Origin: an uncultured Collinsella sp.
GTDB taxonomy: Bacteria; Actinomycetota; Coriobacteriia; Coriobacteriales; Coriobacteriaceae
Direction: 5' to 3'
Assembly: GCA_900541035.1 (NCBI GenBank)
Contig: UQIN01000002.1
Location: 62,001 to 126,000 of the forward strand
Length of the DNA: 64,000 nt
Position numbers and translations under genes: made by a program. Below the pieces are notes generated by a model, which saw only the letters and a list, made by a program, of their open reading frames with translations, was not told the origin of the DNA and made no database searches. Every line of letters starts with the position of its first letter. Positions within the stretch are counted from its first letter, which is position 1. Shown here one piece after another: positions 16,008 through 23,547 of the stretch.

Positions 16008-17312
16008 CTAATGGCGGGCGCGCATCTTCACCAAACGCACCATGGCGAGCGCAAAGCCCACAGCGGCCACAGCCATAAGCACGTAGAACACCGAGCGAAA
16101 GCCGAACAGGAACACATCCGGACGGCCTGCAACAATACTGGTCACGGCCTCGCCCATCGCCACGCTCATCTGCCCATAGAGGATATGCGAACCTGCCGTA
16201 ATACCCAGCGCCATGCCCGCATAGCGCGCCAAGCTGCCCAAGCTACCTGCAAAGCCAAGTGCCTCGCGCGGAGCCGAGCCCATATACAGCGAGTTATTGG
16301 GACTCTGGAAAATCGACGTACCGCACGACATAAACGCGACGCAACACACGATCACAGGGATAGAAGAGTGCTCGTCGAGCGTGCTTACCGCAAAGAGACC
16401 GCACACGTACAAGCCCAGACCGACCGCCGTGGGGCCCTCGCAGCCAACGCGGTCCGAAACCGTACCCGAAAGCGGCCCGATAAAGGCATTCACCATCGGC
16501 AGCGCCAAAAAGAGCAATCCGGAAATGTCGGAACCAAAGCCGTGGGCGTCCTGAAAATAGAACGGCAGGATAAACTCGGATGCGCCAATACCAACGAACA
16601 CGATGAGCATGCAGGCAAGGTTGATGGTGAAGGCCGAATTTGCCAAGCAGCGACGAGTAGCCTCAATCAAGGACATGGGGCGCTCGCCGGCCTCCGGCTT
16701 AACATGCGGCAGCGTGTAGAGCCCCACGATAAACGAGATTATGCCAATAGGCAGGTTGATGAGGAAGATACTCTCCCAGGGAAAGCTTGCCACCAGCATG
16801 CCGCCGAGCACGGGGCCACACATCATGCCGAGGGCCACAAAGGTCGCGAGAATACCCATGGCACGGCCTCGTTCGCGCGCCGGAAACGACTCGGTGATGA
16901 TACCCATGTTGTTAGCCATGGCCGCCGCGCAACCGATGCCCTGAACAATGCGTGCCAGGATAAGAACCTCGAGCGAGGCCGAAAGGCCGCACAGCAGCGA
17001 ACCGACCGAAAAGACGATGACGCCCAGCTGGAACACATTCACCTTGCCACGCACGTCGCCCAGACGGCCAAACGGCAACATAGCCACGCATGTCGCAAGC
17101 AGGTACATCGAACTCACCAGCTGAATGCGATCGAGGCCCACGCCCAGCTCCTTTTGCATCACGGGCAGCGCCACGGTCACGACGGTCGAATCCAGACACA
17201 CCATAAACGTCATGATGAGCACGGTAAACAGAATCGCCCACTTGTTCTTGCCATGGGTGTCGCCCTCTAGGGCAATGTGCTCGCGGCGCAGCTGCTCTGC
17301 GGTTTTCTCCAT
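16008..17312 (-). CDS. MFS transporter, DHA2 (EmrB/QacA-like) drug exporter type
   Basis: This membrane transporter of 434 residues has many hydrophobic helices. The first helix carries MTFMVCLDSTVVTVALPVMQKEL (typical of the DHA2 group), then a motif-A-like PFGRLGDVRGK, and ARIVQGIGCAAAM followed by GILATFVALGMMCGPVLGG (motif C, antiporter signature). The ATG at 17312 is preferred because AAAGGA lies 5 bases upstream. The substrate is not deducible; proton-coupled export of a small organic compound is the family rule. It is separated from upstream metY by a strong terminator, so it is probably transcribed alone. Confidence 0.85.
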   Translation of the reverse strand: MEKTAEQLRREHIALEGDTHGKNKWAILFTVLIMTFMVCLDSTVVTVALPVMQKELGVGLDRIQLVSSMYLLATCVAMLPFGRLGDVRGKVNVFQLGVIVFSVGSLLCGLSASLEVLILARIVQGIGCAAAMANNMGIITESFPARERGRAMGILATFVALGMMCGPVLGGMLVASFPWESIFLINLPIGIISFIVGLYTLPHVKPEAGERPMSLIEATRRCLANSAFTINLACMLIVFVGIGASEFILPFYFQDAHGFGSDISGLLFLALPMVNAFIGPLSGTVSDRVGCEGPTAVGLGLYVCGLFAVSTLDEHSSIPVIVCCVAFMSCGTSIFQSPNNSLYMGSAPREALGFAGSLGSLARYAGMALGITAGSHILYGQMSVAMGEAVTSIVAGRPDVFLFGFRSVFYVLMAVAAVGFALAMVRLVKMRARH

Positions 17313-17344
17313 ATCCATCCTTTCGAGTGGCGCAACGCAAAAAC

Positions 17345-17384
17345 GGGGCCCCAATCGCCTGCAAACTGCCGCGATTGGGGTCCC
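17345..17384 (-). terminator. Terminator after metY
   Basis: On the minus strand GGGACCCCAATCGC pairs with GCGATTGGGGCCCC over a 12-base loop and is followed by GTTTTTGCG. It lies about 70 bases after the metY stop. Confidence 0.85.
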
Positions 17385-17452
17385 GCCTACGGAATCGGAA
17401 CGAAAGGTCGCCGAAGCTTTCTGCCAGCATCGGCGCCTTGTACGGAGCTAGC

Positions 17453-18736
17453 CTAGCACTGCTCGAGTGCCTGCTCAAGGTCGGCAATCAAGTCGGCCGT
17501 GTCCTCGAGGCCGCACGACAGGCGCACCATGTCGGCGGAGATGCCACAGGCGATGAGCTCCTCATCGTTCATCTGGCGATGTGTGGCATTAGCGGGATGC
17601 AGGCAGCAAGTGCGGGCGTCGGCCACGTGCGTGGCGATCTGGGCGAGCTTGAGGCTCTTCATAAAGGTCTCGGCCGCCGCGCGACCACCGTTAAAGCCAA
17701 AGCTCACAACGCCGCAGGTACCGTTGGGCATGTATTTCTGAGCGATGTCGTAGTACTTATCGCCCTCCAGGCCCGGATAGCTCACGAAGCGTACCTTGGG
17801 ATGACTCTGCAGGAACTTGGCAACGGCCAGGCCGTTCTCGCAATGACGCGGCATGCGCACATGCAGGCTCTCGAGCGAGCTGTTCAAGAAGAAGGCCGCC
17901 TGAGGGTTCTGCATGGGGCCGAGGTCGCGCATGAGCTGAGCGGTTGCCTTGGTAATGAAGGCGCCCTCACGACCGAACTTCTCGGCATAGGTCACGCCGT
18001 GGTAGCTCTCGTCGGGCGTGGTGAGACCCGGGAACTTGTCCGCATGGGCCATCCAGTCAAACTGGCCGTGGTCGACGATCACGCCGCCCAGGTAGGCAGC
18101 ATGTCCATCCATGTACTTGGTGGTGGAGTGCGTAACGATGTCGGCGCCCCACTCAAAGGGGCGGCACATCACGGGCGTCGGGAAGGTGTTATCGACCATC
18201 AGCGGCACGCCGTGGTCATGCGCGGCCTTGGCAAAGCGCTCAATATCGAGCACGGCAAGGGCGGGATTGGCGATCGTCTCGCCAAAGACGAGCTTGGTAT
18301 TGGGCTCAAAGGCTGCCTCGAGCTCCTCGTCGGTGCAGTCGGGGGCAACGAACGTGCAGGTCAGACCCATGCGCTCCATAGTATGGGCGAGCAGGTTGTA
18401 GGTACCGCCATAGATGGCAGAGCTCGCGACCACGTGATCGCCGGCACCGGCCACGTTAAAGATCGCGAGGAAGTTCGCAGCCATGCCCGAGCTCGTGAGC
18501 ATCGCAGCGGTGCCGCCCTCCATCTCGCAGATCTTGGCGGCAACCAGATCGCACGTGGGGTTCTGCAGACGGCTGTAGAAGTAACCAGACTCCTCCAGGT
18601 CAAACAGCTTGCCCATGTGCTCCGACGTGTCGTATTTCCACGTGGTGGACTGGTAAATGGGCACCTGGCGCGGCTCGGCATCTCCCGGGTGATAGCCGCC
18701 CTGAACACATGTAGTACCGATGGTCTGCTCGCTCAT
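17453..18736 (-). CDS. metY: O-acetylhomoserine aminocarboxypropyltransferase/Cys-Met metabolism PLP enzyme
   Basis: This PLP enzyme of 427 residues belongs to the trans-sulfuration family. It has QVPIYQSTTWKYDT, YSRLQNPT, MLTSSGMAA, VDNTFPTPVMCRPFEWGADI and the cofactor lysine in THSTTKYMDGHA (about residue 208). The C-terminal LSCGLEDTADLIADLEQAL segment is standard. Length and wording fit O-acetylhomoserine sulfhydrylase (MetY), which makes homocysteine from sulfide, more than cystathionine synthase. The start at 18736 has AAGGGAG upstream. It is monocistronic with a strong terminator. No SAM riboswitch was seen in the 230 bases upstream. Confidence 0.85.
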   Translation of the reverse strand: MSEQTIGTTCVQGGYHPGDAEPRQVPIYQSTTWKYDTSEHMGKLFDLEESGYFYSRLQNPTCDLVAAKICEMEGGTAAMLTSSGMAANFLAIFNVAGAGDHVVASSAIYGGTYNLLAHTMERMGLTCTFVAPDCTDEELEAAFEPNTKLVFGETIANPALAVLDIERFAKAAHDHGVPLMVDNTFPTPVMCRPFEWGADIVTHSTTKYMDGHAAYLGGVIVDHGQFDWMAHADKFPGLTTPDESYHGVTYAEKFGREGAFITKATAQLMRDLGPMQNPQAAFFLNSSLESLHVRMPRHCENGLAVAKFLQSHPKVRFVSYPGLEGDKYYDIAQKYMPNGTCGVVSFGFNGGRAAAETFMKSLKLAQIATHVADARTCCLHPANATHRQMNDEELIACGISADMVRLSCGLEDTADLIADLEQALEQC

Positions 18737-18966
18737 ATCTAGCTCCCTTGCCTGGGTTACGTTTTATCCGGTTCACGATACCGCTACCCCGCACCCCTCA
18801 CAACCCATCCCCAAGGTAGGTTAAGGGACAAATTGATCAGGGGTATTTATCTCAAGCCTTGGGCATTTGTTCGATAGATAAAAACGAGGCATACATGAAG
18901 CTCTCGATGATTACATGCCCCGTCACGGGTACCATAGGCGGGTACACCGTGACCAAGGAGACAACG

Positions 18967-19413
18967 ATGAAGCAAATCGATACGGCCCAGCTCGACATCA
19001 CCGCCTGTCAGGCTCAAGCTGCCGAATACCACGCCCGTGGCTTTAACTGCGCGCAGGCCGTCGCCTGCACGCTCGCGCCTGCCGTCGGACTCGACCCCCA
19101 GGTCGCCTTTACCCTCACCGAGGGCTTTGGCGCCGGCATGGGCGGCATGACCGAAACCTGCGGCGCCATCTCGGGCGCCGTGGCCATCATGGGGTTTGTA
19201 ATGAGCGACGGCATGGAAAACCCCAAGACCAAGGGCCAGACCTACAAGCTGTCGCGCGAAATCGCCAAGCGTTTTGGCGAGAAGAACACGACGACCGTCT
19301 GCGGCACGCTCAAGGGCATCGGATCGGATAAGGGTCCGCTCCGCAGCTGCCCCGGCTGCATCGACGATGCCATCGAAATCGCCTGTGATGTGCTAAAGCA
19401 GCTCGCCGAGTAA
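18967..19413 (+). CDS. C_GCAxxG_C_C family putative redox protein
   Basis: This 148-residue protein of the C_GCAxxG_C_C family shows the spaced cysteine pattern GFNCAQAVACTL, GMTETCGAISGAVAIMG, TTVCGTLKG and RSCPGCIDDA. Members are thought to bind a metal or Fe-S cluster or to do redox work in anaerobes, but no reaction is established. The ATG at 18967 is used because AAGGAG lies 7 bases upstream; the frame extends 36 codons further but without family likeness. It ends near a hairpin shared with the convergent yigZ. Confidence 0.8.
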   Translation: MKQIDTAQLDITACQAQAAEYHARGFNCAQAVACTLAPAVGLDPQVAFTLTEGFGAGMGGMTETCGAISGAVAIMGFVMSDGMENPKTKGQTYKLSREIAKRFGEKNTTTVCGTLKGIGSDKGPLRSCPGCIDDAIEIACDVLKQLAE

Positions 19414-19430
19414 ACGGCAGCAACAGAAAA

Positions 19431-19477
19431 CGACGGCCGGCGCGCTTGGGATCCATCCAAAAGCATGCCGGCCGTCG
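19431..19477. terminator. Bidirectional terminator between convergent genes
   Basis: The arms CGACGGCCGGC (19431-19441) and GCCGGCCGTCG (19467-19477) are perfect complements. The hairpin sits between the stops at 19413 and 19481. The T-runs are poor. Confidence 0.6.
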
Positions 19478-19480
19478 CCG

Positions 19481-20119
19481 TTAGAACTCGGCAAACTCGG
19501 GAGCGCCGACCTCGATCTCCTCGCGCCCCGCCATAAGCTCGCGCATCTTAGCGCAAAACGGCTCCTGCTCCCCCGCTTTAAACACCAAATGAAGTGTCAC
19601 GGCATCCGCGTAATCGGTATCCGAAACCTTGGCGCCCGAATCCTGCGCCAAACGAAGCACCTGCTCATACTGCGGATAGGCCACATGCACGTCAACCGGC
19701 ACGACACTCGTCATCTCGACGATCTGCCCGGACTCCTGAGCCGAGGCCACCGCCGCCTGCGTCGCCGCGGTATAGGCGCGCACCAAGCCACCAGGACCCA
19801 ACAGCGTGCCGCCAAAATAGCGCGTCACCACGCAGCAAACATTTTTGAGCCCCGCGCCGCGCAGCACCTCGAGCGTCGGCATACCACTCGTACGGCTCGG
19901 CTCACCATCATCGCTCTGGCGCTCGCGTCCATCTACCAAAATCCACGCGGGAACATTGTGTCGAGCGTCGTAATGACGCTTGCGAACCATCTCGATAAAG
20001 GCATTCGCCTCATCCTCGGACTCAATATGGACCAGCTGGGCAATAAACCGGCTCTTGCGGTCCACAAACTCGCCCGAAGCCTCAATATTCGATTGCAGAG
20101 TAAAATAGCTGTCCAACAA
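19481..20119 (-). CDS. yigZ: YigZ/IMPACT family protein
   Basis: This 212-residue protein has an N-terminal IMPACT (UPF0029) domain, with SRFIAQLVHIESEDEANAFI, RHNVPAWIL, the signature DDGEPSRTSGMPTLEVL and VTRYFGGTLLGPGGLVRAY. A C-terminal DUF1949 domain follows. The family is near universal in bacteria; its role is poorly known, with links to translation in eukaryotic IMPACT. Normal length. The start at 20119 keeps the usual N-terminus (MLDSYFTL). It is downstream of rnpB on the same strand, separated by two hairpin elements. Confidence 0.85.
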   Translation of the reverse strand: MLDSYFTLQSNIEASGEFVDRKSRFIAQLVHIESEDEANAFIEMVRKRHYDARHNVPAWILVDGRERQSDDGEPSRTSGMPTLEVLRGAGLKNVCCVVTRYFGGTLLGPGGLVRAYTAATQAAVASAQESGQIVEMTSVVPVDVHVAYPQYEQVLRLAQDSGAKVSDTDYADAVTLHLVFKAGEQEPFCAKMRELMAGREEIEVGAPEFAEF

Positions 20120-20224
20120 AGCCCCTCAACAACAAGCAAAGCAACAAACAGCCTCAATAATACGGCAAAGGCCGTACCGTTGCCCTCGCCAACAAGAACG
20201 GAAACACCAATGATGCCGTCACCA

Positions 20225-20314
20225 ACAGCGAGAACCCGTCAGCGCGAGCAAGGTGCCTTGAAAGACGAGATTGCAACAGAAATGAGGCTGCCGATGACCA
20301 GGCAAAAACAGCGA
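20225..20314. repeat. Degenerate copy of the GAAAGAGGAG intergenic element
   Basis: GAGCAAGGTGCCTTGAAAGA here matches 19 of 20 bases with the left half of the copy at 23409-23507, and GACGAG follows. The right half has no good complementary arm, so it looks like a truncated or decayed copy beside the intact one at 20315. Confidence 0.4.
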
Positions 20315-20412
20315 GACGGCGTCAGCTGAGTCGATTTGGCCCGAAAGAGGAGGGAGCACGCCTTATGGCGGCGACCGACGAATGAGCGCCAAATCGGCCA
20401 GCTGATGCCGTC
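20315..20412. repeat. Structured intergenic element, core GAAAGAGGAG family, copy 3
   Basis: The outer arms run from GACGGCGTCAGCTG to CAGCTGATGCCGTC and continue inward as GTCGATTTGGC/GCCAAATCGGC, a stem of about 24 pairs with one bulge and a few G-T pairs. Inside are GAAAGAGGAG, a CGCC-TTAT-GGCG hairpin, CGACG and AATGAGC. It lies 19 bases beyond the 3' end of RNase P RNA. Its arms share no sequence with copies 1 and 2, only the core does. Confidence 0.75.
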
Positions 20413-20430
20413 GCAGCGTCAACATAGTTG

Positions 20431-20791
20431 CTGAGTGGGCCTATAAGCCGGGTTCTGTCGTGAACGGTCATTTATCTTGTCTGCACGTTACCGTGCAGCT
20501 CCACGCACGCTACCCGAACGCGGACCGGGCCGGCCCATAGCGTTCCTATTCGCGCTTGCTCCGGATGGGGCTTGCCAAGCCGCCGTGTTGCCACGACGCT
20601 GGTGGTCTCTTACACCACCGTTTCAGCTTTTCCCTTTACGCCTTGCGGCGCAGGTGGGAGTCTTCTTTTCTGCGGCGCTTTCCGTCGGATCACTCCGCCC
20701 GGCCGTTAGCCGGCATCCCGCCCTCTGGAGCCCGGACTTTCCTCACGCGTGCCGCAAGCAGCACATCGCGCGACCGTCTGGCCCACTCAGC
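20431..20791 (-). ncRNA. rnpB: RNase P RNA
   Basis: This is the catalytic RNA of RNase P, about 360 bases, bacterial type A. Read on the minus strand it starts GAGTGGGCCAGACGG, has GAGGAAAGTCCGGGCTCC (the conserved P4/CRI region), AAAGGGAAAAGCTGAAACGG, and ends with ACAGAACCCGGCTTATAGGCC, the universal P4 partner, pairing GGCCCACTC with GAGTGGGCC in P1. A promoter-like TACACT lies at 20800-20805. It stands alone between yigZ and a possible small RNA on the other strand. Confidence 0.95.
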
Positions 20792-20799
20792 AGTGCAAG

Positions 20800-20826
20800 A
20801 GTGTAGCACACCGTCGCTATTGGCAA
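20800..20826 (-). promoter_or_regulatory. rnpB promoter candidate
   Basis: TACACT at 20800-20805 (-10) and TTGCCA at 20821-20826 (-35) are 15 bases apart, slightly short, and would start transcription at the 5' end of RNase P RNA. Confidence 0.4.
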
Positions 20827-20876
20827 TGGCACAACGCAAGCGTTCGACACGATAAACCAAGAACCACGCCATGCAG

Positions 20877-20992
20877 TACAATAGGGTCGTCGATGGGCAA
20901 CGTCGTCAGTCGAGACGCGACCGCGCTCCGCACCCCTCCGTCTACTCGGTGCGTTCCCGCCTCCTCCCCGAGGCGGGATGTCGGCTTTTTTC
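20877..20992 (+). ncRNA. Candidate small RNA
   Basis: A TACAAT box at 20877-20882 is followed by about 105 bases with three possible stems: GGTCG/CGACC, CGCACC/GGTGCG and TCCCGCCTC/GAGGCGGGA (20955-20978). A T6 run follows at 20986-20991, 8 bases after the last stem. There is no gene downstream on this strand, and the ATG at 20893 has no ribosome site, so a free small transcript is possible. The gap between stem and T-run makes the terminator imperfect. Confidence 0.35.
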
Positions 20993-21060
20993 ATGCACCG
21001 ACAACCCAATAGCCCGTGGACAGCCCGGGCAGCATCGCGTACCTCAGCAACAAATACAAA

Positions 21061-21091
21061 AAGGGACCCGTCCATTGCGGACGGATCCCTT
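21061..21091 (-). terminator. Terminator after rpsA
   Basis: On the minus strand AAGGGATCCGTCC pairs with GGACGGGTCCCTT and is followed by TTTG. It lies 25 bases after the rpsA stop. Confidence 0.85.
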
Positions 21092-21115
21092 AAAACAAGT
21101 GATCGTCAAACCGAT

Positions 21116-22282
21116 TTACTCGGCGTCGGTCTCCTCGTCCTTCTTCTCGGAAGGCAGCGGGGTAACCTCGATCTCGACGCCCAGAGTCTCAGCAGCAGAC
21201 TTCATGGACAGAGAGATACGACGACGGTCGAGGTCGATCTCCATGACCTTGACCTGAACCTTGTCGCCCACATGGGTGACCTGAGAAGGCTGATCGACGT
21301 GCTTGTTGGCCATCTCGGAGATGTGCACCAGGCCCTCGATGCCCTCGCCCAGGTCGACGAAAGCGCCGAACGGGACAAGCTTGGTCACAGTGCCCTCGAC
21401 GATAGCGCCGACGGGGTACTTCTTGACCAGTGCGCGCCACGGATCCTCGGTGGTCTGCTTGAGACCCAGGGAGATGCGCTCACGGTTGAGATCGACGTCG
21501 AGAACCTCGACCTCGACCTCCTGGCCGACCTTGACAACCTCGGAAGGATGGTTGACGTGGTTCCAGGAGAGCTCGGAGATGTGGATGAGGCCGTCGATAC
21601 CGCCGAGGTCGACGAAGGCGCCGAAGTCGACGATGGAGGAAACGGTGCCCTGGAGACGCATGCCAGACTTGAGCTTGGACAGGATCTCGGAGCGCTCGGC
21701 CTTACGGGACTCCTCGAGCACGACGCGACGGGAGAGGACGACGTTGTTGCGGTTGCGGTCCATCTCAATGACGCGGGCCTCGATGCGGGTGCCCATGTAG
21801 GAGGTGAGGTCCTTGACGCGACGGAGGTCGACGAGGGAAGCGGGCAGGAAGCCACGCAGGCCGATGTCGAGAATCAGGCCGCCCTTGACAACCTCGATAA
21901 CCTCGCCCTCAACGTTCTCGCCGGAGTTGAACTTCTCCTCGATGCGGTTCCAAGCACGCTCGTACTCGGCACGCTTCTTGGAAAGGACCAGACGACCGTC
22001 CTTGTCCTCCTTCTGGAGAACCAGAGCCTCGATGGGATCACCGAGTGCAACGATGTCTGCAGGGTTAGCGTCCTTGCGGATGGACAGCTCGCGGACCGGG
22101 ATAACGCCCTCGGACTTGAATCCGATGTCAACGAGCACCTCGTCATGCTCGATCTTAACGACAGTGCCGTTAACGAGATCGCCCTCATCAAAGTCGGTAA
22201 TCGTACCGTCGATGAGGTTGTTCATCTCCTCCTCGTTGACATCGTCAAGAGAGAAAATGGACGAGTTCTGAATCTCACTCAA
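21116..22282 (-). CDS. rpsA: 30S ribosomal protein S1
   Basis: This protein of 388 residues has four S1 RNA-binding repeats, at about 33-105, 120-190, 206-276 and 291-362. Clear repeat signatures are VDFGAFVDLGGIDGLIHISELSW and VPFGAFVDLGEGIEGLVHISEM. Four repeats are usual for actinobacterial and Gram-positive S1, against six in E. coli. Translation appears to start at TTG 22282, with AAAGGGG 7 bases upstream; no ATG or GTG fits better. The tail is acidic. It is monocistronic with a strong terminator. Confidence 0.92.
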   Translation of the reverse strand: MSEIQNSSIFSLDDVNEEEMNNLIDGTITDFDEGDLVNGTVVKIEHDEVLVDIGFKSEGVIPVRELSIRKDANPADIVALGDPIEALVLQKEDKDGRLVLSKKRAEYERAWNRIEEKFNSGENVEGEVIEVVKGGLILDIGLRGFLPASLVDLRRVKDLTSYMGTRIEARVIEMDRNRNNVVLSRRVVLEESRKAERSEILSKLKSGMRLQGTVSSIVDFGAFVDLGGIDGLIHISELSWNHVNHPSEVVKVGQEVEVEVLDVDLNRERISLGLKQTTEDPWRALVKKYPVGAIVEGTVTKLVPFGAFVDLGEGIEGLVHISEMANKHVDQPSQVTHVGDKVQVKVMEIDLDRRRISLSMKSAAETLGVEIEVTPLPSEKKDEETDAE

Positions 22283-22598
22283 AGGTGGACCCCTTTCGAA
22301 CTACGGGGCCCCGATTGCTAGGACCTACAGAAGGGTGCGACAAGCACACAACGTTTAGGAACACTCGGGAGCCGACAGATACTAATGTGACGCTTATGCA
22401 ATCACGTTCGTATAGGTTACGGGGAAATGGGTTCGATTTCAAGCGTGAACTGCGTTTTTTTACTCGTGTGGAGACTTTTTCGTAATCTTATGGACGACCG
22501 TCTCCACAACTTGACGATAAGCAGTTTGCCCATACGCCTTTGAGGTAAAGTATCCGGAGCCAACGATTCTGGAACGATTTATCGAGAAAGGTGCCCGC
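22283..22598. other. Intergenic region between divergent rpsA and HAD gene
   Basis: This region must hold promoters for both genes. GTGGAGAC (22468-22475) pairs with GTCTCCAC (22500-22507), and a TTGACG box at 22511 points toward the HAD gene, but no convincing -10 box sits at the right distance. No gene is visible. Confidence 0.4.
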
Positions 22599-23357
22599 GT
22601 GCTCAAAGCAGTCGTTTTCGATATGGACGAAACGCTTCTTAGCATCAACCTCAACGCGTTCATCCTTCGCTATTTTAAGGATGTCTCGTCGATGCTCGCG
22701 GATATCGGTCGCCGCAGCCACGGTGGCACGATGGCACGCCTCGGCACCATCTTGGTCGACCTCAACACCAATCGCCGAAGCGGCACGGATAATCGCACCA
22801 ATCTTGAGTTCTACCAAGAAGAGGTTGAGCGCCGGTGCGGCATTTGCCTCTCGGACCCACTCATCTACGAGGCGTTTACCTACTACGACCGCGAAGTTCT
22901 TCCGTACAAGAACGACGATGTCATCAACGCCCACGCCATGCCCGGCGCACACGCCGCGCTTCAGGCCGTACAGGATGCAGGACTGCGTTGCGCGCTCTTT
23001 ACCAACCCCAGCTTTCCGCAGGGGGCCATCGAGTGCCGCATGGGTTGGGGCGGCCTGGCCGACGCCCCCTTTGAGCTCGTCACGCACATGGGAAACACCA
23101 CCCGCTGCAAGCCCGATGCCACCTACTATCTAGAGCAGCTTCAGGTGATGGGGCTCGAGCCGCACGAGGTCCTCATGGTGGGCAACGATCCCAAACGCGA
23201 CTTCCCCAGCCCCGCCTGCGGCATTCAGACTGCCTATGTGGGCCAAGGCAAGCCCAGCCGAGCCACCTGGCGCGGAACCATGGAAGACTTCGCCCGCGAC
23301 TTTAACGCCGTAGTAGAAGCCTTCTACGAACACCAAGTAGCCGACGAACTGTCGTAG
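22599..23357 (+). CDS. HAD-family hydrolase
   Basis: This haloacid dehalogenase-like phosphatase has 252 residues. Motif I is VVFDMDETLLS (8-18), motif II is LFTNPS, motif III the lysine in CKPDATYYLEQL, and motif IV MVGNDPKRDFP. A helical cap lies between motifs I and II, with YDREVLPYKN leading into the second half, as in C1-cap members. GTG at 22599 is the start, with GAAAGG upstream. The substrate is unknown; a sugar phosphate or nucleotide is usual. It is convergent with cyuA and a structured element fills the gap. Confidence 0.82.
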   Translation: MLKAVVFDMDETLLSINLNAFILRYFKDVSSMLADIGRRSHGGTMARLGTILVDLNTNRRSGTDNRTNLEFYQEEVERRCGICLSDPLIYEAFTYYDREVLPYKNDDVINAHAMPGAHAALQAVQDAGLRCALFTNPSFPQGAIECRMGWGGLADAPFELVTHMGNTTRCKPDATYYLEQLQVMGLEPHEVLMVGNDPKRDFPSPACGIQTAYVGQGKPSRATWRGTMEDFARDFNAVVEAFYEHQVADELS

Positions 23358-23408
23358 GACCCCTCCCTCGCTCCAAAAAAAGCGCCACAGGCTGAGCATA
23401 AGTCAGCG

Positions 23409-23507
23409 AAAACGCCCCTAAGCGAGCAATGTGCCTTGAAAGAGGAGGGCATAGGCCTTCTGGCCATGCCCGACGATTGAAAGGCAGATTGCCGCTTAGG
23501 GGCGTTT
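23409..23507. repeat. Structured intergenic element, core GAAAGAGGAG family, copy 4
   Basis: The arms AAACGCCCCTAAGCG and CGCTTAGGGGCGTTT are perfect over 15 bases, followed inward by GCAAT/ATTGC and GCCTT/AAGGC. The core is GAAAGAGGAG, then GGGCATAGGCC-TTCT-GGCCATGCCC, then GACGATTGA. It lies between the convergent HAD and cysteine desulfidase genes. Confidence 0.8.
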
Positions 23508-23547
23508 GCAGCGTCGACTGGTTACGCGGTTTGGTAAAACCGCGTAA

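Noticed and set aside
20978..22321. Plus-strand frame of 447 codons opposite rpsA
   Set aside because: Shadow of the strongly biased rpsA codons; product is Asp/Leu/Val-rich with no domains.
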